Positions 28,204 to 37,343 of a stretch of 64,000 nucleotides of DNA are shown one piece after another. The position numbers and the translations under genes are program-made. This DNA is from Streptomyces musisoli. Its GTDB lineage: Bacteria > Actinomycetota > Actinomycetes > Streptomycetales > Streptomycetaceae. The DNA is taken from the NCBI RefSeq assembly GCF_016741855.1, contig NZ_JAERRH010000012.1:62001-126000 (forward strand), in the 5' to 3' direction. How positions within the stretch are numbered: position 1 is the stretch's first letter; every line of letters starts with the position of its first letter. The notes beneath the pieces are model-generated. The model saw nothing but the letters and a program-made list of their open reading frames with translations. It was not told where the DNA came from and made no database searches.

Positions 28204-29334
28204 TCAGCTCACGACGCCCTTGGCCTCGCCGGTGGCCGTCCCCTCGGTGGCCGCTGCCGGGATCGGCCTGTCGTTCTTCAGGGCGTCCCACACCAGCCGG
28301 GCCTTCTCCTTCGCCAGGAGGACCCGGTTGGGGTTGGCCGGGTCGTACTGGACCGGCATCGTGACCATCTTCATGTGGGACGAGCCGATGCCCTTGAGGC
28401 CGCCCGCGAAGTCCATCAGGTCGTTGACCGAGCCGAGGTCGGAGTCGGTGGTGACGGCCTTGGTGGCGGTGTCGGCGAGGTCGTACAGCTTCTTCGGGTT
28501 CGTGAAGACGCCGACGTGCTTGACCTGGTCGATCAGGGCCTTGATGAACGCCTGCTGGAGCTGGATGCGGCCCAGGTCGGAGCCGTCTCCCACACCGTGC
28601 CGGGTGCGGACCAGGCCGAGGGCCTGCTCGCCGTTCAGGGTGTGCGGGCCGGCCTTGAGGTCGAGGTGGCTCTGCGGGTCGCGGATGTCCTTCGTCGTGG
28701 TGACCTGGACGCCGCCGAGGTCGTCGATGAGCTTCTGGAAGCCCTCGAAGTCGACCTCCAGGTAGTGGTCCATGCGGATGCCGGTGATGGACTCCACGGT
28801 CTTCACCGCGCAGGCCGCGCCCCCGGTGGAGTACGCCTCGTTGAACATCACGCCGGAGGCGGCGGAGTGCGTGGTGCCCTGGGTGTCGGTGCACTGGGGG
28901 CGGTCGACGAGGGTGTCGCGCGGGATCGAGACCACGCTGGCCCGCTTGTGACCCTCGTACACGTGGACGATCATCGCCGTGTCGGAGCGGGCGCTGCCGT
29001 CGTCGGTGCCGCCGCCGAGCTTCTTGTTCTGGCCGGAGCGGGTGTCCGAGCCCAGGACCAGGATGTTCTCGGAGCCGTTGTCGATCTTCGTGGGCCGGTC
29101 GGTGCCGAGGGCCTGGTTGATGTCGACGCTGTGGATGTTGCCGTTGAGCTTGAAGTACACGTACCCGGCGCCGACGCCACCCAGCACGACGACGCCCGCG
29201 GCGGTCCAGGCCGTCGCGCGCATGGCCTTGCGGCCCGTGCTGGGGGCCTTGCGGCGGCGTCCCTTGCCGCTGCGGCGGGGATCGGCCGTGCCCGGCTCGG
29301 ATATGGCGGGCTCGGGCGTGCTCTCGGCGGCCAC
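28204..29334 (-). CDS. LytR–CpsA–Psr (LCP) family protein
   Basis: This 376-residue type II membrane protein has a basic cytoplasmic N-terminus (RRSGKGRRRKAPSTGRKAM), one membrane helix at about 46–68 (TAWTAAGVVVLGGVGAGYVYFKL), and an extracellular LCP domain with ENILVLGSDTRSG, SARSDTAMIVHVYEGHKRASVVSIPRDT (pyrophosphate-binding Asp/Arg residues) and YLEVDFEGFQKLIDDLGGV, then the RTRHGVGDGSDLGRIQLQQ motif. LCP enzymes transfer glycopolymers from undecaprenyl carriers to peptidoglycan. The WecA-like initiator encoded 6 kb away could serve the same polymer pathway, but this is inference. Confidence 0.94.
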   Translation of the reverse strand: MAAESTPEPAISEPGTADPRRSGKGRRRKAPSTGRKAMRATAWTAAGVVVLGGVGAGYVYFKLNGNIHSVDINQALGTDRPTKIDNGSENILVLGSDTRSGQNKKLGGGTDDGSARSDTAMIVHVYEGHKRASVVSIPRDTLVDRPQCTDTQGTTHSAASGVMFNEAYSTGGAACAVKTVESITGIRMDHYLEVDFEGFQKLIDDLGGVQVTTTKDIRDPQSHLDLKAGPHTLNGEQALGLVRTRHGVGDGSDLGRIQLQQAFIKALIDQVKHVGVFTNPKKLYDLADTATKAVTTDSDLGSVNDLMDFAGGLKGIGSSHMKMVTMPVQYDPANPNRVLLAKEKARLVWDALKNDRPIPAAATEGTATGEAKGVVS

Positions 29335-29603
29335 TGCGCTCCTAGGTCTCGGCGGTCGATTACCCCCTGCGGTCAGGGACTGGCTCGGTTGTCACCGCTC
29401 CATCGTCGCTCCGCCTGGTCAGACGGGGAAACTCGGGAAAGGGTTGCACAGTGCGAAATGCCCCTCGCGGGCGGCGACGGGGCGGGGTGCGCAGCCGGAC
29501 GAGTCGGGCGTAACCGGCTCACCTGCGCCTTCGGCCGAAGCCGCGGCACCGCCGGGAACCCGCCCCGACGGCCTCGGATGTGGCACAGATCTCGCCGGGC
29601 CGC

Positions 29604-29714
29604 CCTTCCCGTGCGGATACGGACAGGACGGGCGGGGCGGAAAGCGGCCGGGCCGGCCCTTCCCGTGCGGGATACGGGCAGGACGCGGGCGGGGCGGAAA
29701 GCGGCCGGGCCGGC
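29604..29714. repeat. Two tandem copies of a ~55-bp unit next to the rho terminator
   Basis: The unit runs from CCCTTCCCGTGCGG through GGGCGGGGCGGAAAGC to GGCCGGGCCGGCC. Copy 1 is about 29604–29656 and copy 2 about 29657–29714, nearly identical. The end of each unit equals one arm of the rho terminator stem, suggesting duplication outward from the terminator. Confidence 0.75.
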
Positions 29715-29740
29715 CACGGTCAAACCGTGGCCGGCCCGGC
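29704..29740 (-). terminator. Terminator of rho
   Basis: A perfect 17-bp stem with a 3-base loop (arms GCCGGGCCGGCCACGGT and its complement) lies 19 bases after the rho stop. It has no T-run but is extremely stable. Confidence 0.75.
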
Positions 29741-29758
29741 ATGTCGCCTCGACGGGGG

Positions 29759-31780
29759 TCAGTCGCCGTTGCCCGGCGTCGGCGTCGTCTTCTGGATCTG
29801 CATCAGGAACTCGACGTTCGATTTCGTCTGCTTCATCTTGTCGAGAAGCAGCTCGATCGCCTGCTGCTGGTCCAGCGCGTGCAGCACCCGGCGGAGCTTC
29901 CAGACGACCGCCAGCTCCTCGTTGCCGAGCAGGATCTCTTCCTTACGGGTACCGGACGCGTCCACGTCCACCGCCGGGAAGATGCGCTTGTCGGCGAGCT
30001 TGCGGTCGAGCTTCAGCTCCATGTTGCCGGTGCCCTTGAACTCCTCGAAGATCACCTCGTCCATGCGGGAGCCGGTGTCCACCAGGGCGGTGGCGAGGAT
30101 GGTCAGCGAGCCGCCGTCCTCGATGTTCCGCGCCGCACCGAAGAACCGCTTCGGCGGGTACAGCGCGGTCGAGTCGACACCACCGGACAGGATGCGGCCG
30201 GAGGCCGGCGCCGCCAGGTTGTAGGCGCGGCCCAGACGGGTGATGGAGTCGAGCAGCACGACGACGTCGTGGCCCAGCTCCACCAGACGCTTGGCGCGCT
30301 CGATGGCGAGCTCGGCGACCGTGGTGTGGTCCTCGGCCGGGCGGTCGAAGGTCGAGGAGATGACCTCGCCCTTGACCGACCGCTGCATGTCGGTGACCTC
30401 TTCCGGACGCTCGTCGACGAGGACGACCATCAGGTGGCACTCGGGGTTGTTGTGCGTGATCGCGTTGGCGATCGCCTGCATGATCATGGTCTTGCCGGTC
30501 TTCGGCGGGGCCACGATCAGACCGCGCTGGCCCTTACCGATCGGCGACACGAGGTCGATGATGCGGGTGGTGAGCACGCCCGGGTCCGTCTCCAGGCGGA
30601 GGCGGTCCTGCGGGTAGAGCGGGGTCAGCTTGTTGAACTCCGGTCGGCCGCGGCCGTGTTCGGGCGCCATGCCGTTGACGGAGTCGAGGCGGACCAGCGC
30701 GTTGAACTTCTCGCGGCGCTCGCCCTCCTTCGGCTGGCGGACCGCACCGGTGACGTGGTCACCCTTGCGCAGGCCGTTCTTGCGGACCTGGGCGAGGGAG
30801 ACGTACACGTCGTTCGGGCCCGGCAGGTAACCGGAGGTCCGGATGAAGGCGTAGTTGTCGAGGATGTCCAGGATGCCCGCGACGGGGATCAGGACGTCGT
30901 CCTCGGCGACCTGCGGCTCGGCGATGTCGTCGCGGCCACGGCGGCCACGGCGGTCGCGGTAGCGGCCACGACGGCCACGGCGGCCGCCCTCGAAGTCGTC
31001 GTCGTCCTGCGGGCCGGTGTTGCGGTCCTGCCGGCCGCCCTGCTGCTGGCCCTGCTGCTGGCGGTCCTGACGGCCACCGCCCTGCTGCTCGTCGCCCTTG
31101 CCGCGGCGGTCGCGGTCACGGCCGCGCTCGCGGCGGTCGCGACGGCCACGGCCCTCGCCGTCACCGGCGTCGCCCTTGGCCTCGCCCTGCTGCTGCGCGG
31201 GCGCCTCGGCCTTGGTCTCGCTCTTGGCCTCGGCGGCGACGGTCTCGGTGCCGCCGGACGCCGGGCTGCCCGCCTCGGCGGTGGCACGGCGGCGACGGCG
31301 CTCGGACGGGGCGTCGTCGGAGGCCGGCTGGCCCGGGATCTCGATCTGCTGCTGGGCCACGGCCTTCTCGGCCGGGGCGGAGGAGGCACCTCCCTGCTCG
31401 AGCGAGGACGCGGCCTTGGGGGACTTGGCCTCCGCCTTCTTCTCGGCCTCCTCGCCGGTGCGGGCCTTGGAGGTGGCGCGGCGCTTCGGCTTGGTCTCGG
31501 CGGCGTCCCCGGCGGGGGCGGACGCGGCCTTGGGGGCGGCACCCCCGGCGGCCTGCGCCTCCTTGATGACCTCGATCAGCTGGCTCTTGCGCATCCGCGC
31601 GGTGCCCCTGATCCCGAGGCCCGAGGCGACCTGCTGCAGCTCGGCCAGCACCATGCCCTCGAGGCCGGTACCACGGCGCCGCCGGGAGCCGGCACCGGTG
31701 GCAGGCGCGGAGGCGTCCGTGGAGGGCGCGGCAGCGGTCTCCTCGACACGTGCGCCCATCAGATCGGTGGTGTCGCTCAC
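29759..31780 (-). CDS. rho: Transcription termination factor Rho
   Basis: This 673-residue hexameric RNA helicase ends untranslated transcripts. The N-terminal SAP-like domain (residues ~38–75, LEGMVLAELQQVASGLGIRG) is followed by a disordered insertion (~76–290) rich in Arg, Gly, Asp and Gln, with RGRRDRRERGRDRDRRG. This insertion is typical of high-G+C actinobacterial Rho and adds RNA affinity. The cold-shock-like primary site (GYLPGPNDVYVSLAQVRK) and the ATPase core follow, with Walker A APPKTGKT (to residue 431), VLVDERPEEVTDM and the Q/R-loop region GSLTILATALVDTGSRMDEVIFEEFKGTGN. A 421-base untranslated leader precedes it, consistent with autoregulation known for rho. Confidence 0.97.
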   Translation of the reverse strand: MSDTTDLMGARVEETAAAPSTDASAPATGAGSRRRRGTGLEGMVLAELQQVASGLGIRGTARMRKSQLIEVIKEAQAAGGAAPKAASAPAGDAAETKPKRRATSKARTGEEAEKKAEAKSPKAASSLEQGGASSAPAEKAVAQQQIEIPGQPASDDAPSERRRRRATAEAGSPASGGTETVAAEAKSETKAEAPAQQQGEAKGDAGDGEGRGRRDRRERGRDRDRRGKGDEQQGGGRQDRQQQGQQQGGRQDRNTGPQDDDDFEGGRRGRRGRYRDRRGRRGRDDIAEPQVAEDDVLIPVAGILDILDNYAFIRTSGYLPGPNDVYVSLAQVRKNGLRKGDHVTGAVRQPKEGERREKFNALVRLDSVNGMAPEHGRGRPEFNKLTPLYPQDRLRLETDPGVLTTRIIDLVSPIGKGQRGLIVAPPKTGKTMIMQAIANAITHNNPECHLMVVLVDERPEEVTDMQRSVKGEVISSTFDRPAEDHTTVAELAIERAKRLVELGHDVVVLLDSITRLGRAYNLAAPASGRILSGGVDSTALYPPKRFFGAARNIEDGGSLTILATALVDTGSRMDEVIFEEFKGTGNMELKLDRKLADKRIFPAVDVDASGTRKEEILLGNEELAVVWKLRRVLHALDQQQAIELLLDKMKQTKSNVEFLMQIQKTTPTPGNGD

Positions 31781-32201
31781 GAAGGGTCCTTCCCTGGAGC
31801 GGACGTCGGCCTGTCTGGCTCGGCGACCGGTTGTGCTGTCCGGCTACGGTCCTGTCTTCTGCGAACCGTGCCGGGGCGGTGGTCCGCCAAAGCGGCGGAA
31901 GAAATGTGCGGTGACGGCGCTTCCGCGAGTCGTGGCACCCGGTGTCACGTGGCGTGGTAGCACCTTTTCCGGAGCTCCCCCAGAGGGGGTACCCCCACCG
32001 GCGGCCCGCTCAGTGCTCGCATACGACGTACTGCCCAGGTACGGCGCAAGGAACACGGAGTGGCGCGGGAGACTCCCGGAAGAATGTCTGTCCCGGACGG
32101 GGACACGAAGCACCTCGCCATGGTGGGGTCGGGTGCAGACTTGAGATTAACACTACCGGATCCAACAAACATTCCCCCTCTCCATATCCGGCAACCGTGT
32201 G
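31781..32201 (-). other. Non-coding leader region of rho
   Basis: This 421-base stretch lies between thrB and rho. The part near 32140–32200 is AT-rich (contains GTGTTAATCTC on the '-' strand) and probably holds the rho promoter; the rest would be a long 5' leader. Short reading frames exist but I see no convincing protein. A G-rich segment at 31975–32000 (CTCCCCCAGAGGGGGTACC) can form a hairpin. Confidence 0.5.
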
Positions 32202-33119
32202 TCAGGTCGCAAGCGGCAGCACGCTCGCTCCCTGTACATCCAGGTCCAGCCGGTTGGCGGCCCAGCCCTCGCCCGCGAGGTGGGACACCTTGTCGGCGCT
32301 CTCGGCGTCGGCGAGCGCCATGACCGTGGGTCCGGCGCCGGAGATGACGGCCGGGATGCCGTCGGCGCGCAGCCGCTCCACCAGCGCGGCGCTCTCCGGC
32401 ATGGCCGGGGCGCGGTAGTCCTGGTGGAGGCGGTCCTCGGTGGCGGGCAGCAGCAGCTCGGGGCGCCTGGTCAGGGCCTCGACCAGCAGGGCGGCGCGGC
32501 CCGCGTTGGCGGCGGCGTCGACGTGCGGCACGGTGCGCGGGAGCAGGCCGCGCGCGGTCTCGGTCAGGACCGGCTTTCCGGGCACGAAAACCACCGGAAC
32601 GATGGAATCGTGCGGCTCCATCCTGATGGCCCGGGCGGAGCCGGCCTCCATCCAGGACAGGGTGAAACCGCCGAGCAGACAGGCGGCCACGTTGTCCGGG
32701 TGGCCCTCGATCTCGGTGGCCAGTTCCAGCAGCGCGGCGTCGTCCAGACGGGCCTCGCCGCCTATGGTCACGGCGCGGGCGGCGACGATGCCGGCGCAGA
32801 TGGCGGCGGAGGAGGAGCCCAGGCCACGGCCGTGCGGGATGCGGTTGGCGCAGACGATCTCCAGGCCCCGGGGCTGCCCGCCCAGCAGGTCGAAGGCGGT
32901 GCGCAGGGAGCGGACGAGGAGGTGGCTCTCGTCGCGCGGGAGGGTCTCGCTGCCCTCGCCCGCGATGTCGACGTGCAGCCCGGAGTCGGCGACCCGGACG
33001 ACCACGTCGTCGTAGAGCCCCAGCGCGAGGCCCAGGGCGTCGAAACCCGGGCCGAGATTGGCGCTGGTGGCGGGAACGCGCACCCGGACGGCGGCGGCGC
33101 GGAAGGCTGGACCGGCCAT
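32202..33119 (-). CDS. thrB: Homoserine kinase
   Basis: This 305-residue GHMP-family kinase phosphorylates L-homoserine on the way to threonine. The N-terminal RVPATSANLGPGFDALGLAL is a hallmark, and the ATP-binding loop is IPHGRGLGSSSAAICAG. The C-terminal SGAGPTVMAL is GHMP motif 3. ATG 33119 is chosen because the upstream in-frame sequence is not protein-like. It is downstream of thrC on the same strand but separated by 274 bases with a hairpin, so it may have its own promoter. Confidence 0.96.
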   Translation of the reverse strand: MAGPAFRAAAVRVRVPATSANLGPGFDALGLALGLYDDVVVRVADSGLHVDIAGEGSETLPRDESHLLVRSLRTAFDLLGGQPRGLEIVCANRIPHGRGLGSSSAAICAGIVAARAVTIGGEARLDDAALLELATEIEGHPDNVAACLLGGFTLSWMEAGSARAIRMEPHDSIVPVVFVPGKPVLTETARGLLPRTVPHVDAAANAGRAALLVEALTRRPELLLPATEDRLHQDYRAPAMPESAALVERLRADGIPAVISGAGPTVMALADAESADKVSHLAGEGWAANRLDLDVQGASVLPLAT

Positions 33120-33321
33120 CGCTCGAAGACTCTCCTTGAGCTGCGTGACGGTCGAATGACGCTCGAGGGATTCGATGGTCATTCGGTGGACTGCCGATGA
33201 CTGACGTGCGAAGACCCGTCGGGCCGCGGAGACGGCGCGGCGCCGTGCCATACGCGGGGGCATATGCGGTAGGCGGGTTCGGTACAGCCTATCGAAGGAA
33301 GGTTCTGTGGCGACATAGGGC

Positions 33322-33361
33322 GCACAGGAGGCGCACGATGCGTGTCGTATGCCTCCTGTGC
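33322..33361 (-). terminator. Hairpin between thrC and thrB
   Basis: An 11-bp perfect stem (GCACAGGAGGC/GCCTCCTGTGC), with further pairing inside the 18-base loop, lies 33 bases after the thrC stop. It has no T-run. It may end or attenuate transcription before thrB, or act as an mRNA processing element. Confidence 0.6.
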
Positions 33362-33393
33362 ACCGTGTCGGGGACTGCCCGGACCCGGACCGC

Positions 33394-34452
33394 TCAGGCG
33401 AGGCCGAGGCGCTCGGCCGCGGTGGCCGCGTCGACCGGGACGGTGACCGGCTGCGGGGCGCCGGCGACGGCCCAGTCGGGGTCCTTCAGGCCGTTTCCGG
33501 TGACCGTGCACACGATGCGCTGGCCCGGGTCGACCTTGCCCTGCTCGGCGGCCTTCAGCAGGCCGGCCACGGAGGCGGCGGAGGCGGGCTCCACGAAGAC
33601 ACCCTCCTGCGCGGCCAACAGGCGGTAGGCGCGCAGGATCTCACGGTCCGTCACCTCGTCGATGGCACCGCCGGACTCGTCCCGCGCGGCCAGCGCGTAC
33701 GTCCAGGAGGCGGGGTTGCCGATGCGGATGGCGGTGGCGATGGTCGACGGGTCCTTGACGACCTCGCCGCGCACGATCGGAGCGCTGCCGGACGCCTGGA
33801 AGCCCCACATCCGGGGGGTCCGGGCGGCGATGCCGTCGGCGGCGTACTCCTTGTAGCCCTTCCAGTAGGCGGTGATGTTGCCCGCGTTGCCGACCGGGAG
33901 GACGTGGATGTCGGGCGCGTCGCCGAGCATGTCCACGATCTCGAAGGCGGCCGTCTTCTGGCCCTCGATACGCACCGGATTGACCGAATTCACCAGCGCC
34001 ACGGGGTAGTTGTCGCTCAGCTCCCGCGCCAGGGTGAGGCAGTCGTCGAAGTTGCCGTCGACCTGGAGGATCTTCGCGCCGTGCACGAGGGCCTGGCCCA
34101 TCTTGCCGAGGGCGATCTTGCCCTGCGGGACCAGCACGGCGGACACCATGCCCGCCCGCACCGCGTACGCGGCGGCGGAGGCGGAGGTGTTGCCGGTGGA
34201 GGCGCAGATGACGGCCTTCGCCCCCTCCTCCTTGGCCTTGCTGATGGCCATGGTCATGCCGCGGTCCTTGAAGGAGCCGGTGGGGTTGGCACCCTCCACC
34301 TTCAGGTGGACCTCACAGCCCGTGCGCTCGGAGAGCACCTGCGCGGGCACGAGCGGCGTGCCGCCCTCGCGGAGCGTCACGACCGGCGTGGTGTCGGATA
34401 CCGGCAGACGGTCCCGGTACTCCTCGATGATTCCGCGCCACTGGTGTGTCAT
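33394..34452 (-). CDS. thrC: Threonine synthase
   Basis: This 352-residue PLP enzyme converts O-phosphohomoserine to L-threonine. The PLP Lys lies in NPTGSFKDRGMTMAISKA; TPLVPAQVLSERTGCEVHLKVE precedes it, and ICASTGNTSASAAAYAVRAG is the phosphate/substrate loop. The length matches the short bacterial threonine synthase type common in actinobacteria. It follows hom with a six-base gap, so the two are co-transcribed. Confidence 0.97.
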   Translation of the reverse strand: MTHQWRGIIEEYRDRLPVSDTTPVVTLREGGTPLVPAQVLSERTGCEVHLKVEGANPTGSFKDRGMTMAISKAKEEGAKAVICASTGNTSASAAAYAVRAGMVSAVLVPQGKIALGKMGQALVHGAKILQVDGNFDDCLTLARELSDNYPVALVNSVNPVRIEGQKTAAFEIVDMLGDAPDIHVLPVGNAGNITAYWKGYKEYAADGIAARTPRMWGFQASGSAPIVRGEVVKDPSTIATAIRIGNPASWTYALAARDESGGAIDEVTDREILRAYRLLAAQEGVFVEPASAASVAGLLKAAEQGKVDPGQRIVCTVTGNGLKDPDWAVAGAPQPVTVPVDAATAAERLGLA

Positions 34453-34458
34453 TGCTGG

Positions 34459-35751
34459 TTACTCTCCTTCGACCCGCATGATGCTGGCGACACCCCGCAC
34501 GGTGTCGAGCTTGCGCAGTGCCTCGACGGTCCCGGACAGGGAGGCGTCGGAGGCCCGGTGGGTGACGACGACGAGAGAGGCCTCGCCGTCCTTGCCCTGC
34601 TGCCGAACGGTGTCGATCGACACCCCGTGCTCGGCGAAGACGGTCGCGACCTGAGCGAGTACACCCGGTTTGTCCGCGACGTCCAGGCTGATGTGGTAGC
34701 GCGTGACGACCTCGCCCATCGGGGAGACGGTGAGGTCGGCGTACGCCGACTCGCCGGGGCCGGTGGTGCCGTTCAGCCGGTTGCGGCAGACCGCGACGAG
34801 GTCGCCGAGAACGGCGGAGGCGGTGGGCGAGCCGCCGGCGCCGGGGCCGTAGAACATCAGCTGGCCGGCCGCGTCGGACTCCACGAACACCGCGTTGTAG
34901 GCGCCGCGCACGGAGGCGAGCGGATGGCTCAGCGGAATCATGGCGGGATGCACGCGCGCGGTGACGGACGTGCCGTCCTTGGACCGCTCGCAGATGGCGA
35001 GCAGCTTGATGGTGCAGCCCATCTCCTTGGCGGAGCGGAAGTCGGCGGCCGTGACCTCCGTCATGCCCTCGCGGTAGACGTCGTCCAGCCGCACGCGGGT
35101 GTGGAAGGCGATCCCGGCGAGGATGGCGGCCTTGGCGGCGGCGTCGAAGCCCTCGACGTCGGCGGTCGGGTCGGCCTCCGCGTATCCGAGGGCGGTGGCC
35201 TCGTCCAGGGCCTCCTGGTAGCCGGCGCCCGTGGAGTCCATCTTGTCGAGGATGAAGTTGGTGGTGCCGTTGACGATGCCGAGGACCCGGTTGACCTTGT
35301 CACCGGCGAGCGACTCGCGCAGCGGCCGGATCAGCGGGATGGCGCCGGCGACGGCGGCCTCGTAGTAGAGGTCCCGGCCGTGCTCCCCGGCGGCGGCGTG
35401 CAGGGCGGCCCCGTCCTGGGCGAGCAGGGCCTTGTTGGCGGAGACGACGGAGGCGCCGTGCTCGAAGGCGGCGGTGATCAGCGTCCGGGCCGGCTCGATC
35501 CCGCCGATGACCTCCACGACGACGTCGATGTCCCCGCGTTTGACGAGGGCGGTGGCATCCGTGGTGACGAGCGCGGGGTCGATGCCCTCGCGCACCTTGC
35601 CGGTACGCCGTACGGCCACGCCGGCGAGCTCGACCGGGGCCCCGATCCGGGCAGCGAGGTCGTCGGCGTGCGTCGTCATGATGCGCGCCACCTCTGAGCC
35701 GACCACTCCACAGCCCAGCAGCGCCACTTTCAGCGGACGCGTACGCATCAT
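34459..35751 (-). CDS. hom: Homoserine dehydrogenase
   Basis: This 430-residue NAD(P)-dependent enzyme reduces aspartate semialdehyde to homoserine. The Rossmann motif VALLGCGVVGSEVA is at the N-terminus; the catalytic part includes NKALLAQDG, YYEAAVAGAIPLIRPLRESL and VNGTTNFILDKM, and GYAEADPTADVEGFDAAAK is highly typical. An ACT domain at the end (YHISLDVADKPGVLAQVATVF) allows threonine feedback. Two ATGs (35751/35748) follow ACGAGG; I take the first. The gene heads hom–thrC and is separated from lysA by a strong stem-loop. Confidence 0.97.
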   Translation of the reverse strand: MMRTRPLKVALLGCGVVGSEVARIMTTHADDLAARIGAPVELAGVAVRRTGKVREGIDPALVTTDATALVKRGDIDVVVEVIGGIEPARTLITAAFEHGASVVSANKALLAQDGAALHAAAGEHGRDLYYEAAVAGAIPLIRPLRESLAGDKVNRVLGIVNGTTNFILDKMDSTGAGYQEALDEATALGYAEADPTADVEGFDAAAKAAILAGIAFHTRVRLDDVYREGMTEVTAADFRSAKEMGCTIKLLAICERSKDGTSVTARVHPAMIPLSHPLASVRGAYNAVFVESDAAGQLMFYGPGAGGSPTASAVLGDLVAVCRNRLNGTTGPGESAYADLTVSPMGEVVTRYHISLDVADKPGVLAQVATVFAEHGVSIDTVRQQGKDGEASLVVVTHRASDASLSGTVEALRKLDTVRGVASIMRVEGE

Positions 35752-35788
35752 CCGACCTCGTTTCCTCATACCGTCTACGGTTGGACCA

Positions 35789-35837
35789 GTCTCACTCACC
35801 GGACGGGAGTTTCTACCCTTCGTCCGGATCGTGAGAC
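35789..35837 (-). terminator. Stem-loop terminator between lysA and hom
   Basis: Two nested 7-bp stems separated by a 3×3 internal loop, GTCTCAC/GTGAGAC outside and CCGGACG/CGTCCGG inside, form a compact hairpin 60 bases after the lysA stop. No T-run follows. It could end lysA transcripts or lie in the hom leader. Confidence 0.65.
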
Positions 35838-35896
35838 ATCTATTTCATTTGTACGAGACCGGCAGACCGCAGATCTTCCGGCCCCGCGCAAGGGAG

Positions 35897-37288
35897 TTAC
35901 CCGACGTCGAGACGCAGGAGGTCCTCCTCCGTCTCACGCCGGACGATCACCCGGGCCGCCCCGTCCCGCACGGCGACGACGGGCGGCCGGAGCACGTGGT
36001 TGTAGTTGCTGGCCATGGACCTGCAGTACGCACCGGTGGCCGGCACGGCGATCAGGTCACCCGGTGCCAGGTCGGCCGGCAGGAACGCGTCCTTCACCAC
36101 GATGTCCCCGCTCTCGCAGTGCTTGCCGACGACCCGGGCGAGCATCGGCTGGGCGTCGGAGGCGCGGGAGACGAGCACGACGCTGTACTCGGCGTCGTAC
36201 AGCGCGGTGCGGATGTTGTCCGACATGCCGCCGTCGACGGAGACGTACGTCCGCAGCCCGTCGAGCTGCTTGACGGTGCCGACCTCGTACAGGGTGAAAG
36301 CGGTGGGGCCGACGATGGCGCGGCCCGGCTCGACGGAGATCCGCGGGGTCCGCAGCCGGGCGCTCTCGCACTCCCGCGTGACGATCTCGGTGAGCGCCTT
36401 GGCGATCTCGTGCGGTTCACGGGGGTCGTCGTCGCTGGTGTAGGCGATGCCGAGCCCGCCCCCGAGGTCGATCTCGGGCAGCTCGACCCCGTGCTCGTCC
36501 CGGATGTCCTTGAGCAGCCCGACGACTCGATGGGCGGCGACCTCGAACCCGGACATGTCGAAGATCTGCGACCCGATGTGGGAGTGGATCCCGATCAGCT
36601 CCAGCCCGTCGAGCTGCAACGCCCGCCGTACGGCCTCGGCGGCCTGCCCGCCGGCGAGCGGAATCCCGAACTTCTGGTCCTCGTGGGCGGTGGCGATGAA
36701 CTCGTGCGTGTGCGCCTCGACACCCACGGTGATCCGGATCTGGACCTTCTGCCGCTTCCCCAGCGACTGCGCCGTGTGGGCGACCCGCACGATCTCCTGG
36801 AAGGAGTCGAGCACGATCCGCCCGACGCCCGCCTCTATGGCCCGGTGGATCTCCGCGACGGACTTGTTGTTGCCGTGGAAGGCGATGCGCTCGGCGGGCA
36901 TGCCGGCGCTCAGGGCGGTGGCCAGCTCCCCGCCGGAGCACACGTCGAGGTTGAGTCCCTCCTCGTTCAGCCACCGCACGACGGCCCGGGACAGGAACGC
37001 CTTGCCTGCGTAGAAGACGTCGGCGTCCGGCCCGAAGGCGGTACGCCAGGCACGCGCCCGGGCACGGAAGTCGGCCTCGTCGAGGACGTAGGCGGGCGTG
37101 CCGAACTCCTCGGCGAGCCGGGTGACGGGGATCCCTCCGACGGTGACCACGCCGTCGTCGTTCCGGCCGACGGTCTGGGCCCACACCTTGGCGTCGAGGG
37201 CGTTGAGGTCGGCGGGCGGTGCGGAGTAGTGCCCCTCGGGCAGGACGTCGGCGTGACGGGGTCCTGCGGGGTGGGCGGAACGGCTCAT
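35897..37288 (-). CDS. lysA: Diaminopimelate decarboxylase
   Basis: This 463-residue fold-type III PLP enzyme makes lysine from meso-diaminopimelate. The cofactor Lys is in DVFYAGKAFLSRA; HSHIGSQIFD, IDLGGGLGIAYTSDDDP, RISVEPGRAIVGPTAFTLYEVGTV, and CESGDIVVKDAFLP with the partner-chain Cys are all canonical. The ATG at 37288 is chosen by family length; the frame stays open far upstream only because of stop-poor G+C-rich DNA. It is encoded 55 bases after the ArgRS-like gene and is probably co-transcribed with it. Confidence 0.97.
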   Translation of the reverse strand: MSRSAHPAGPRHADVLPEGHYSAPPADLNALDAKVWAQTVGRNDDGVVTVGGIPVTRLAEEFGTPAYVLDEADFRARARAWRTAFGPDADVFYAGKAFLSRAVVRWLNEEGLNLDVCSGGELATALSAGMPAERIAFHGNNKSVAEIHRAIEAGVGRIVLDSFQEIVRVAHTAQSLGKRQKVQIRITVGVEAHTHEFIATAHEDQKFGIPLAGGQAAEAVRRALQLDGLELIGIHSHIGSQIFDMSGFEVAAHRVVGLLKDIRDEHGVELPEIDLGGGLGIAYTSDDDPREPHEIAKALTEIVTRECESARLRTPRISVEPGRAIVGPTAFTLYEVGTVKQLDGLRTYVSVDGGMSDNIRTALYDAEYSVVLVSRASDAQPMLARVVGKHCESGDIVVKDAFLPADLAPGDLIAVPATGAYCRSMASNYNHVLRPPVVAVRDGAARVIVRRETEEDLLRLDVG

Positions 37289-37343
37289 GACGTGACTCTC
37301 AGACTCTCTGTCTCTCTCCGGGACGCATCTGCTCTCGGGCGCC

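Larger units (their letters stand above)
29335..29758. other. Gap between LCP and rho genes
   Basis: These 424 bases hold the LCP promoter side, a two-copy tandem repeat of about 55 bp and the rho terminator, both listed separately. No gene is supported. Confidence 0.65.

Noticed and set aside
28979..31960. A 993-codon '+' frame across the LCP and rho genes
   Set aside because: Antisense to the Rho core with its Walker motif; no protein-like domains; Leu/Ala/Gly runs mirror the Arg/Gly-rich Rho insertion.
31945..32172. Short '-' frames in the rho leader
   Set aside because: No ribosome site, no family; more likely untranslated leader.
33349..35697. A 782-codon '+' frame opposite thrC/hom
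   Set aside because: Antisense of two well-identified enzymes; no independent start context.
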